From Bradyrhizobium sp. dw_411 (GTDB lineage: Bacteria > Pseudomonadota > Alphaproteobacteria > Rhizobiales > Xanthobacteraceae): 64,000 bases of DNA. The stretch lies in assembly GCF_018449695.1 (NCBI RefSeq), contig NZ_JAAVUY010000018.1, positions 1 through 64,000 on the forward strand. Direction: 5' to 3'. The notes under the pieces were generated by a model. That model was not told the DNA's origin. It saw only the letters and a program-made list of their open reading frames with translations, and did not search any database. The position numbers and the translations under genes are program-made. Shown here one piece after another: positions 18,448 to 25,546 of this stretch. Each line of letters starts with the position of its first letter. Positions within the stretch are counted from its first letter, which is position 1.

Positions 18448-19263
18448 ATGACCAAACCCGAATTCATTTCGGCTGACGTGGGTGCGCGGGTGACCGCGCA
18501 CGCGTTGCATGTCGGAGACAGCATCAACACGAAGGGCTTCGAGGGCGAAGCCCTGTCGGCGGTGCCGCTCGCGATCAAAGTCGGCAAGACCGGCATCGCC
18601 GTGCTGTTTCGTTACGGCGTGGCCGTATTGATCGGGCTCTCGTCCGAGGATGAAACCGCGTTCCTGGCCAGACTGACGCCCCGGATCGGCGGCAAGCTCG
18701 CGCGGTTCGAGGAAGAAACCGCCCTCGTCGCGCGCGGCAATGAGGCCGACGATCAGGTGCAGGCGGGCGGGCCGATTCAGCTTCGCGACATGTCGCCGGA
18801 ACGGCTATTGGTCATCGCCGACGTGTTGGCCAAGAGCGTCGTGCTCGCTAATGACGAGCGTGAGGTCGCGAAAGTGTTCGAGATCATCGAACCCTTTGCC
18901 AAGGAATTGGCCGATCACGGACAGACCCGGCGAGACCGCAAAGGCGTGTTGAAGCTGATTGGCAATGCGCTTTTGGTGCAGCAACGGGTCTCCGGCCGTG
19001 TCGCCATCGGGGAAAAGCCGGATGCGTTATGGGAGCGTCCCGATCTGGAGCGGCTGTATGCTAGGCTTGAAGACGAATACGAACTGAAGGAGCGCGTCGA
19101 TACTCTCAACCGCAAACTCGCCGTGGTCGCGGAGACCGCCAACACGCTGGCGGACATTATCGACACCCGCCGCTCGCTGCGGCTTGAACTCATTGTCGTC
19201 GTGCTGATCGCGTTTGAGATCGTGGTGACGTTCTATCAGATCTATGCGGCGCGCGGGCATTGA
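18448..19263 (+). CDS. RMD1/DUF155 family protein
   Basis: Protein of 271 residues. The middle RYGVAVLIGLSSEDE region and C-terminal ERVDTLNRKLAVVAETAN, then RRSLRLELIVVVLIAFEIVV, match the DUF155/RMD1 family, which ends in a membrane anchor. Eukaryotic members act in mitochondria; the bacterial role is not established. GAGGAG lies 8 bases before ATG 18448 (an adjacent GTG at 18445 is possible). Confidence 0.8.
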   Translation: MTKPEFISADVGARVTAHALHVGDSINTKGFEGEALSAVPLAIKVGKTGIAVLFRYGVAVLIGLSSEDETAFLARLTPRIGGKLARFEEETALVARGNEADDQVQAGGPIQLRDMSPERLLVIADVLAKSVVLANDEREVAKVFEIIEPFAKELADHGQTRRDRKGVLKLIGNALLVQQRVSGRVAIGEKPDALWERPDLERLYARLEDEYELKERVDTLNRKLAVVAETANTLADIIDTRRSLRLELIVVVLIAFEIVVTFYQIYAARGH

Positions 19264-19276
19264 GGCCGGTGATTGC

Positions 19277-19393
19277 GTCCATCCTTCGAGACGCATCGCT
19301 TTGCGATGCTCCTCAGGATGAGGTCTGAGGCGGCCGGGACAAGCAGTTGATCCTCATGGTGAGGAGCGCCTCTTGGCGCGTCTCGAACCATGA
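19277..19393. repeat. Intergenic paired-hairpin repeat (family B, copy 1)
   Basis: Two imperfect hairpins in tandem: catccttcgagacgcatcgc folding on gcgatgctcctcaggatg, then ctcatggtgaggagcgcc folding on ggcgcgtctcgaaccatgag. A related copy is at 29818-29933. It lies between the convergent RMD1 and DUF21 genes. Confidence 0.75.
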
Positions 19394-19415
19394 GAGCCAC
19401 GCTACCGCAGCAATT

Positions 19416-20447
19416 CTACCGCCGCGCCGGCTCCACCGTCGCAATACCGCGCAGCAGGCGGCCGAGCAAATCGGAGCCGGTGATGATGCGTTTTCGCACG
19501 CCCCACACCAGAATGAGATCATTCGCGATCACGTCATCCTCGGGGCGCTCCTGCACGACTCTCATCTGTCCAATGACATCGCCGAGCCGCGCCTTCATGT
19601 CCCGGACCACGATCGGCCGGTGCCAATAGGCCGACGGATCGCTGTCGAGTTCACCGAACAGCGCATCGCGCAGGAAATGATGGGCGTCGAGTACGAACGC
19701 CGGATCGCCGCTGGTGTCGGTGACGATTACCCATTTGCGGCCGGAGGCATCGATCTGCCTCAAAAAAGGATCGCTGGGCGCGCGATCGAAGGTCGGCAGC
19801 ACGCATCGTTTATTGGCCAGCGGCAGACTCAGGATGCTTTTCTCGTCGACGAATTCGCCCTCATCGCAAACCGAGACATCATCGAGGTCGAGGAAATTTT
19901 GCGCGCCGGTGGCTTCCAGCCGGCCGATCTCGCCGCCGCTGGCGGCATGCCGGGCGATCAACTGCCGGATGCCCTGCTCCTTGAAATAGGCGACGCCTTC
20001 CGATCCGAGCCACCAGTCGAGCAGCATGGCGGTCGGCTTGGCGAGGGGAAACAGGACGATGCGATAAAAGTTCAGGAACGGGAGAAATCGCGCGGTCATG
20101 TGCAGCGCGTTGCGCGAGAAATAGGCCTGCGGAATGATTTCGCCCAACAATGTGATGGCGAAGGCCGAGAAGAAGAATGCGCCCAATCCGGTCAGGACGG
20201 AATCCGACAGCAGCGTCAGCAGCACGTTGGTGGTGACGTTGCCCCAGATCACCGTCGACAGCACCTGGTTGGCCTCCTTGCGGAGCTCCAGCACCTGGGC
20301 CGCATCCTTGTTGCCGCCATCGGCCTCGACCTGAAGCCGCAGCAGGCTGAGGCTGAAGACTGCGAGATTGAGCCCGGCAAACAATCCGGATTGCAGGATA
20401 CAGGCGAAGACGCCGAGCCAGGCGCCGGTGGTCGCGAGTGAAGACAT
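19416..20447 (-). CDS. DUF21 (CNNM-like) transmembrane protein
   Basis: Protein of 343 residues. Residues 1-130 carry membrane segments of the DUF21/CNNM domain (FAGLNLAVFSLSLLRL; ITLLGEIIPQAYFSRNAL), and the C-terminal half has a CBS-pair-like region (WVIVTDTSGDPAFVLDAHHF). Members are linked to magnesium or cobalt handling. It lies downstream of the phosphate permease on the same strand but behind a strong terminator. Confidence 0.82.
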   Translation of the reverse strand: MSSLATTGAWLGVFACILQSGLFAGLNLAVFSLSLLRLQVEADGGNKDAAQVLELRKEANQVLSTVIWGNVTTNVLLTLLSDSVLTGLGAFFFSAFAITLLGEIIPQAYFSRNALHMTARFLPFLNFYRIVLFPLAKPTAMLLDWWLGSEGVAYFKEQGIRQLIARHAASGGEIGRLEATGAQNFLDLDDVSVCDEGEFVDEKSILSLPLANKRCVLPTFDRAPSDPFLRQIDASGRKWVIVTDTSGDPAFVLDAHHFLRDALFGELDSDPSAYWHRPIVVRDMKARLGDVIGQMRVVQERPEDDVIANDLILVWGVRKRIITGSDLLGRLLRGIATVEPARR

Positions 20448-20527
20448 GCAAGTATCCTGGATCTATCCGTGAACTGACTGAACTAAAAATGCGCGTGCGC
20501 AGGCGCGGGCAGTTTAGGGCATGGAAA

Positions 20528-20559
20528 GGCCCGCGCACCAGTTTTGTGATGCGCGGGCC
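20528..20559 (-). terminator. Rho-independent terminator after pit
   Basis: Perfect 10-base arms (GGCCCGCGCA at 20528-20537, TGCGCGGGCC at 20550-20559) around a 12-base loop. Read on the minus strand the stem is followed by TTTCC. It lies 57 bases beyond the pit stop and before the DUF21 gene. Confidence 0.75.
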
Positions 20560-20615
20560 GGGTCGGGGAGATCTGCCGCCTGATGGTTGGCGGCGATCGA
20601 GATCAGGTCGATCGC

Positions 20616-22238
20616 TTAGAGGAAGCGCGAGAACAGGAAGTAAAGCGTGCCCGAGATGATCATCGCGGCCGGCAGGGTCAGCACCCAGGCCAGCGCGATG
20701 TTGCGGATGGTCGACCATTGCAGGCCGGAGCCGCTGGCCGCCATGGTGCCGGCGATGCCGGAGGACAGCACGTGGGTGGTCGAAACCGGCAGACCATAAC
20801 CATCCGCCGCCGCGATGGTCGCGGCCGCAGTGATCTCGGCGCAGGCGCCCTGCGCATAGGTCAGATGGGTCTTGCCGATCTTTTCGCCGACCGTGATCAC
20901 GATCCGCTTCCAGCCGATCATGGTGCCCAGACCGAGCGCGATCGCAACGGCGATCTTGACCCAGCTCGGGATGAACTTGGTCGCGCCGTCGAGCGAGCCT
21001 TTGTAGCTGTTGAGCGTCGCAACTTCATCGGCGCTCAATTCGCTTTCCTTGTCCTTCATCAGGAAACGGATTGCCTCAGACACCAGATACATGTCGTTAC
21101 GGGTGTTGCCGACGGTCTCGGACGGGAACTTGGCGAGCGAGCCGTATTGGGTCACCTGCTTGCTGATGTCGGTCACGAGAACCGCCAGCGAAGGATAAGT
21201 GCCTTCGTTGATCTGACGCTGCGCGACATAATTGGTCACGGCCGGACGCGGATTGCCGATGACGTTGAAGCCCGCACCCTTCTTCTCGATCACCTTGCTG
21301 GCCGCGGTCGAGTTGACGGTAAACTGCGCGATCTGGCTCTCGGGGAGCGCGCGGTTGAGCGCGTAGGCGGTCGGCACCGTGCCGATCAGGATCAGCATGA
21401 TCAGGCCCATGCCCTTCTGACCGTCATTGGAGCCATGGAAGAAGCTGACCAGGGTGCAGGTCAGGATCAGGATGCCGCGGATCCACATCGGCGGCGCTTC
21501 GTCGCCCTTGGGCTCGGCGAACAGCGCCGGCGTGGCCTTCTGCAGGACGTTCTTGAGGATGAACAGCAGCAAAGCGGCGAGCGCGAAACCGAACAGCGGC
21601 GAGAGCAAAAGCGCCTTGCCGATGTTCGCAGCCTGCGACCAATCCACGCCGGAAGTGCCGTCGCGGCCGCGCAGCAGCGCGTTGGTGATGCCGACACCCA
21701 TGATCGATCCGATCAAAGTGTGCGAGCTCGAGGCCGGCAGGCCGAACCACCAGGTGCCGATATTCCACATGATGGCCGAGATCAGCAGCGCGAACACCAT
21801 CGCGAAGCCGGCGCCGCTGCCGACCTGCAGGATCAGTTCGACCGGCAATAGCGATACGACGCCGAAGGCGACCGCGCCGCTCGACATCAGAACGCCGAAC
21901 AGGTTGAACATGCCCGACCACACCACGGCGATATTGGCGGGGAGTGAGCGGGTGTAGATCACGGTCGCAACCGCGTTGGCGGTATCGTGGAAGCCATTGA
22001 CGAATTCGAAGCCGAGCGCAATCAACAAAGCGACAAAGAGCAGGAGGTAAGGCGCATAGGAGGTGATGCGGGTGCCGGTGGCGTCGACATCGTCATAGAT
22101 GCTGTAGGCGACGAACAGCAGCGCTGCCGCAACCACCGCCAGGTAAATGATGCCGGTCAGCGGATGCATGCCGCCATCCAGATTGGGACCCTTTTGCCGC
22201 GCGGGCTCGATTGATCCGGGTAACGCTACGTCCGCCAT
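20616..22238 (-). CDS. pit: PiT-family inorganic phosphate permease
   Basis: Low-affinity metal-phosphate:H+ symporter of 540 residues. The PiT signature is present twice: FEFVNGFHDTANAVATVIYT near residues 79-98, and the PVSTTHVLSSGIAG block with its GAGxA-like surroundings near the C-terminus. ASSSHTLIGSIMG belongs to the N-terminal domain. A hydrophilic central loop (residues about 300-380) is larger than in minimal PiTs. AAGGAG lies 6 bases before ATG 22238. It is close to PPK2, which polymerises or uses polyphosphate. Confidence 0.95.
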   Translation of the reverse strand: MADVALPGSIEPARQKGPNLDGGMHPLTGIIYLAVVAAALLFVAYSIYDDVDATGTRITSYAPYLLLFVALLIALGFEFVNGFHDTANAVATVIYTRSLPANIAVVWSGMFNLFGVLMSSGAVAFGVVSLLPVELILQVGSGAGFAMVFALLISAIMWNIGTWWFGLPASSSHTLIGSIMGVGITNALLRGRDGTSGVDWSQAANIGKALLLSPLFGFALAALLLFILKNVLQKATPALFAEPKGDEAPPMWIRGILILTCTLVSFFHGSNDGQKGMGLIMLILIGTVPTAYALNRALPESQIAQFTVNSTAASKVIEKKGAGFNVIGNPRPAVTNYVAQRQINEGTYPSLAVLVTDISKQVTQYGSLAKFPSETVGNTRNDMYLVSEAIRFLMKDKESELSADEVATLNSYKGSLDGATKFIPSWVKIAVAIALGLGTMIGWKRIVITVGEKIGKTHLTYAQGACAEITAAATIAAADGYGLPVSTTHVLSSGIAGTMAASGSGLQWSTIRNIALAWVLTLPAAMIISGTLYFLFSRFL

Positions 22239-22669
22239 GGGATGCTCCTTGTAAGCTGAACTTCAGATTGATGTGGCAGGCTGGGCTTGGCGCAGACTCT
22301 GTGGTGATGATGTGACAAGCCAATGAAATGAGCCGGATGACTTCGAAGAAGTGCAGCCAGAGGCACGCCGCCCAAGATGAGGCCGAAGGAGAAGCTGAGT
22401 GTTGTTCGCCCAAGGTTTTTCATTGAGCTGGCATTCCACCATCCGCAATGCGGCAAGTTCTATCGCCGCAATGTGACGGGCATCCGCAAGAAAAATTGCG
22501 GTTTTAATTTTCGTATTTCGAGGTGTGGCTTCCGCAATCTTTCTGCGGTTTCAAATTACCGGCCAAGGGGAGGGCAGCGATTGCGCTTCAAATGTCCCTG
22601 TGGTTTAGCTTGCGTTTGTTCCGCATGCGGCGGCGAAGCCGATTTCCCGAAGAGAGCATTGGATTTCAA
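22239..22669. other. Intergenic region, pit / phasin
   Basis: No convincing gene. Short open frames here have no family features and no ribosome sites. The stretch should contain the pit promoter (minus) and the phasin promoter (plus). The segment near 22490-22530 is locally AT-richer. No clear operator was seen. Confidence 0.4.
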
Positions 22670-22999
22670 ATGAGCAATGTTGAGCTATTTCCGCGATATA
22701 GGATGGAGCCGCATGAGGCGGCGCTGGCCTCGGCTAACACCATCGCCGCGACCCTGCACACGATCGCGAGTGCGCATGTGGACTACACCCGGAAGGCGAT
22801 CCAGGACGGGACAGATTTCTGGACCCGGCTGACCAGTCTGCAGTCACCCGAACAGGCGGTGGGCTTGCAGAGCGAATTTGCCCAAAATTCCTATCAGGCC
22901 TTCATCGTGGAGATGAAGCGGATATCCGAGCTTTATGTCGACCTGCTCGAACACACTTTCGAACCGTTTGGAACGATGGCCCACGGTTCGAAGTTCTAA
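22670..22999 (+). CDS. Phasin family protein
   Basis: Helical protein of 109 residues with an amphipathic phasin-like stretch (AASANTIAATLHTIA-like spacing, DFWTRLTSLQSPEQAVGLQS, QNSYQAFIVEMKRISELYVD). Phasins coat polyhydroxyalkanoate granules or act as general stress chaperones in alphaproteobacteria. No PHA synthase is in the window. Start ATG 22670; an in-frame start further upstream adds sequence without phasin features. Confidence 0.8.
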   Translation: MSNVELFPRYRMEPHEAALASANTIAATLHTIASAHVDYTRKAIQDGTDFWTRLTSLQSPEQAVGLQSEFAQNSYQAFIVEMKRISELYVDLLEHTFEPFGTMAHGSKF

Positions 23000-23034
23000 T
23001 CGCTAGCCGTTAGAACGGCCGGCTGTGCCCGGCC
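22993..23034. terminator. Tandem stem-loops between phasin and ppk2
   Basis: GTTCTAA at 22993-22999 (including the phasin stop) pairs with TTAGAAC at 23010-23016. It is followed immediately by GGCCGG/CCGGCC at 23017-23022 and 23029-23034. The site lies between converging genes, so it probably terminates transcription in both directions. No long T-run is present. Confidence 0.5.
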
Positions 23035-23060
23035 ATGACGAAAGCGATCGTCTTGGGTTT

Positions 23061-23987
23061 TCAGTATTTGGCCGGCACGTACATTTCCGGCGGAACGGGA
23101 CCCCGGTGATAGTCGGGATTGTGCACGCGTTCCGGCAGGATCACCGGCGGGTGCGGGACCTCGTTGTAGGGAATCCGTTCCAACAGATGCGAGATGCAAT
23201 TCAGCCGCGCCTTCTTTTTGTCGACGGCCTCGACCACATGCCAGGGCGCTTCCGGAATGTGGGTGTGATCCAGCATCGATTCCTTGGCCTTGGTGTATTG
23301 CTCCCAGCGGGCGCGCGCCTGTACATCCATCGGGCTCAGCTTCCACTGCTTCAGGGGATCCTGAATCCGCATGGTGAAGCGCAGATGCTGTTCTTCGTCC
23401 GTGATCGAGAACCAGTATTTGATCAGGATGATGCCGGAGCGCACCAGCATGCGCTCAAATTCGGGCACCGAGCGAAAGAATTCCTCGACATCGGCTTCGC
23501 TGCAGAATCCCATCACGCGCTCGACGCCGGCGCGGTTGTACCAGCTACGGTCGAACAGCACGATTTCGCCGCCGGCGGGCAGATGCGAGACATAGCGCTG
23601 GAAGTACCACTGGGTGCGTTCGCGCTCGCTCGGTGCGGGCAGGGCGGCGACGCGGCAAACCCGGGGATTGAGCCGCTGGGTGATGCGCTTGATGACCCCG
23701 CCCTTGCCGGCGGAATCGCGGCCCTCGAAGATCACCACGACCTTGAGTTTTTCGTGCTGCACCCAGCTTTGCAGTTTGACGAGTTCGCCCTGAAGGCGGA
23801 ACAACTCCTTGAAATAGACCCGCCGGTCGACGCTCTCCCCTGAGGTATCGCCGGTGAACTCGTTGGTCAGCGCATCCAGGCGATGATCGTCGATCTCCAG
23901 CTCGAGTTCTTCGTCGAGGCTGTCGATCGCCTCCGCCTTCATGCGATCCTGAACCGATTGATGGCCGTTGGCGCGGTCTGTGGTCAC
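23061..23987 (-). CDS. ppk2: Polyphosphate kinase 2 (PPK2)
   Basis: Class I-like PPK2 of 308 residues that transfers phosphate between polyphosphate and nucleoside diphosphates. Walker A is FEGRDSAGKGG at about 87-97; Walker B/lid region is LFDRSWYNRAGVERVMGF at about 144-161. C-terminal HTHIPEAPWHVVEAVDKKKA is family-typical. Start is GTG 23987 with GGAG 9 bases upstream. It converges on the phasin. Together with PiT it forms a phosphate/polyphosphate theme next to the metal ATPase genes. Confidence 0.95.
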   Translation of the reverse strand: MTTDRANGHQSVQDRMKAEAIDSLDEELELEIDDHRLDALTNEFTGDTSGESVDRRVYFKELFRLQGELVKLQSWVQHEKLKVVVIFEGRDSAGKGGVIKRITQRLNPRVCRVAALPAPSERERTQWYFQRYVSHLPAGGEIVLFDRSWYNRAGVERVMGFCSEADVEEFFRSVPEFERMLVRSGIILIKYWFSITDEEQHLRFTMRIQDPLKQWKLSPMDVQARARWEQYTKAKESMLDHTHIPEAPWHVVEAVDKKKARLNCISHLLERIPYNEVPHPPVILPERVHNPDYHRGPVPPEMYVPAKY

Positions 23988-24342
23988 GGAGCTCTCCGGT
24001 CAAGATTTCGGGCTCCCCGTTATGTGCAAATGTAAATGTCAGCGGTGTGACAGGTCTCCGTACTGATCGGCTTTCTCGATCCGATCCGAATTCGAACCCC
24101 GATTGCGAATATCAGCCGGCAGGTGCGCGTATCGTGCCCGGGATGAATGCGGGTCTTAAATTCCCGCATTGTCTGCCTTTTCCGGCTTTCGCTGCAGATT
24201 TAAGAACGGAGCATGAAAACTACGTCACGTGTTTGTCATGAACCCTTTTTAATCGGGCCTTAAGGAGGAGGGTGCGGGGCTGGCGCGGGTGAAAATCCGA
24301 GCGGCCATGGTGTTTTTTAGTGGCGGAAAAAGGGATTTTCAG
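23988..24342. other. Intergenic region, ppk2 / DUF5132
   Basis: No gene is supported. It should hold the ppk2 promoter (minus) and the promoter of the DUF5132-HMA-ATPase genes (plus). A purine-rich AAGGAGGAGGG at 24262-24272 resembles a strong ribosome site but no good ORF starts just after it. An in-frame GTG at 24289 could extend the DUF5132 protein by 18 residues. Confidence 0.4.
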
Positions 24343-24732
24343 ATGGACGCGATCCACAATGGTCGAGGCGACGCGCATGCGAATGGCCACCTCGATGAGG
24401 CCCATGATCAGGGCCAGGACCAGGAAAATGGTGGAATCAACAAGACCGTTGCGACGGTTGTCGTTGTCGCGGCGGGTGCGGCGCTGTTTGAAGCGGCTCT
24501 GATCCCGGGCCTCGTGCTCGGTGTGGCGGCGATGGCGGCCCCGAAATATCTGCCCAAACTGGCAGGCGCGCTTGGTCCCGTCTTCAAGTCGACCGTTCGC
24601 GGCACCTTCAAGCTGGCGCAGAAGTCGAAGGAGGCATTTGCCGAAGCCCAGGAGCACGTCAGTGACATCGTCGCCGAAGTGAAGGCCGAGGATGCCGATG
24701 GCCTGCGCAACAAGCCGCGTTCGGCTGCCTGA
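24343..24732 (+). CDS. DUF5132-like small membrane protein (possible FezA analogue)
   Basis: Protein of 129 residues. A His/Asp-rich polar N-terminus (1-33) is followed by one hydrophobic, glycine-containing segment (TVATVVVVAAGAALFEAALI, PGLVLGVAAMAAPKYLPKL) and a basic/acidic amphipathic tail. ATG 24343 has AGGGA 7 bases upstream; GTG 24289 is an alternative. The hydrophobic block is nearly repeated in the protein at 17116. It is first of a plus-strand series with the HMA-like gene and the P-type ATPase. Equating it with FezA of ferrosome clusters is inference. Confidence 0.75.
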   Translation: MDAIHNGRGDAHANGHLDEAHDQGQDQENGGINKTVATVVVVAAGAALFEAALIPGLVLGVAAMAAPKYLPKLAGALGPVFKSTVRGTFKLAQKSKEAFAEAQEHVSDIVAEVKAEDADGLRNKPRSAA

Positions 24733-24751
24733 ATTTACGGGGTGCGATGGA

Positions 24752-24783
24752 CTGCATACCGGTTTGTAGCAGCCGGTGTGCAG
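24752..24783. terminator. Stem-loop downstream of DUF5132 gene
   Basis: CTGCATACCGG (24752-24762) pairs with CCGGTGTGCAG (24773-24783), with one G-U in an 11-base stem and a 10-base loop. No T-run follows, so it may be an attenuator, RNA-processing stem or operator instead of a full terminator. Confidence 0.4.
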
Positions 24784-24880
24784 AGCATTCTTGCTCTGGA
24801 TTTGCAGGAAGATTGACGTTTGAGGCAAAGTTCGAGGACTGAGCGGTGGCCGCAATGGCCGGGCTTCGTCCTGCATCTTA

Positions 24881-24911
24881 TTAATTCGGAATCGGCTTGT
24901 TAATTCGGAAT
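24881..24911 (+). promoter_or_regulatory. Direct repeat TTAATTCGGAAT x2 upstream of HMA gene
   Basis: TTAATTCGGAAT occurs at 24881-24892 and again at 24900-24911, 19 bases apart, ending 5 bases before the ATG at 24917. The two AT-rich boxes stand out from GC-rich surroundings. They could bind a regulator or be a simple duplication. Confidence 0.4.
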
Positions 24912-24916
24912 AAACA

Positions 24917-25498
24917 ATGACCGCCAACGCCAAATTGCATATTGCGCATCAGGTTCCGGGCCGGGTCCGGATGAAGGTCCCCTCGGGAAAGGGCAATCCC
25001 GAACTGCTGGAGCAGATGAAGCTGACCCTGGTCGGCATTCCCGGGATCGAAGAGGTCATCATCAATCCGGACACGGGCAGCCTGGTGCTGCATTACGATA
25101 CCGACCATCACGACCAATTCCATGGCCACCTGACGCATCATACCGGCGGACACCATCAGCCGGCGCCGACCAATGAGATCGACGCGCTTGCCAACAAGAT
25201 CCAGCAGGAAGCCGAATTCCTGGCCGAGAATTCCCATACCGCGCGGGTGATCGTGGATTTCTTTAAGCAGGTCGACCAGCAGATCAAGACCTCTAGTCAC
25301 AACACCATCGATCTCAAGATCGTGCTCGCATTCGGCATTGCCGGCTTCACGATCGCGGAAGTCGGCGCCAATGCCGCCACACCGGTATGGGTCACGCTGG
25401 CGATGTTCGGCCTCAACCATTTTATCGAAGCGAGCATGCATAAAGCCAACGAAGAAGACGACGACGAAGACGGCGCACTTGTCCCTGTCCCGGCCTGA
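24917..25498 (+). CDS. HMA-like domain protein without CxxC (possible FezC analogue)
   Basis: Protein of 193 residues. Residues 5-65 form a ferredoxin-like HMA fold pattern (HQVPGRVRMKVPSG; GIPGIEEVIINPDTGSLVLHYD) but the metal-binding CxxC is absent. A His-rich stretch follows (TDHHDQFHGHLTHHTGGHH, 62-80). A hydrophobic region at about 130-172 and an acidic tail close it. The same HMA pattern starts the adjacent ATPase. The role may be an accessory or scaffold for that pump. Confidence 0.8.
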   Translation: MTANAKLHIAHQVPGRVRMKVPSGKGNPELLEQMKLTLVGIPGIEEVIINPDTGSLVLHYDTDHHDQFHGHLTHHTGGHHQPAPTNEIDALANKIQQEAEFLAENSHTARVIVDFFKQVDQQIKTSSHNTIDLKIVLAFGIAGFTIAEVGANAATPVWVTLAMFGLNHFIEASMHKANEEDDDEDGALVPVPA

Positions 25499-25546
25499 GC
25501 AACATGCCGGTCAGATGTTGGGCTGAAAATTCTGGATTGTGATTGA

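Noticed and set aside
22377..22673. Cys-containing small open frame upstream of the phasin gene
   Set aside because: No ribosome site and no family; it runs into the phasin start in another frame.
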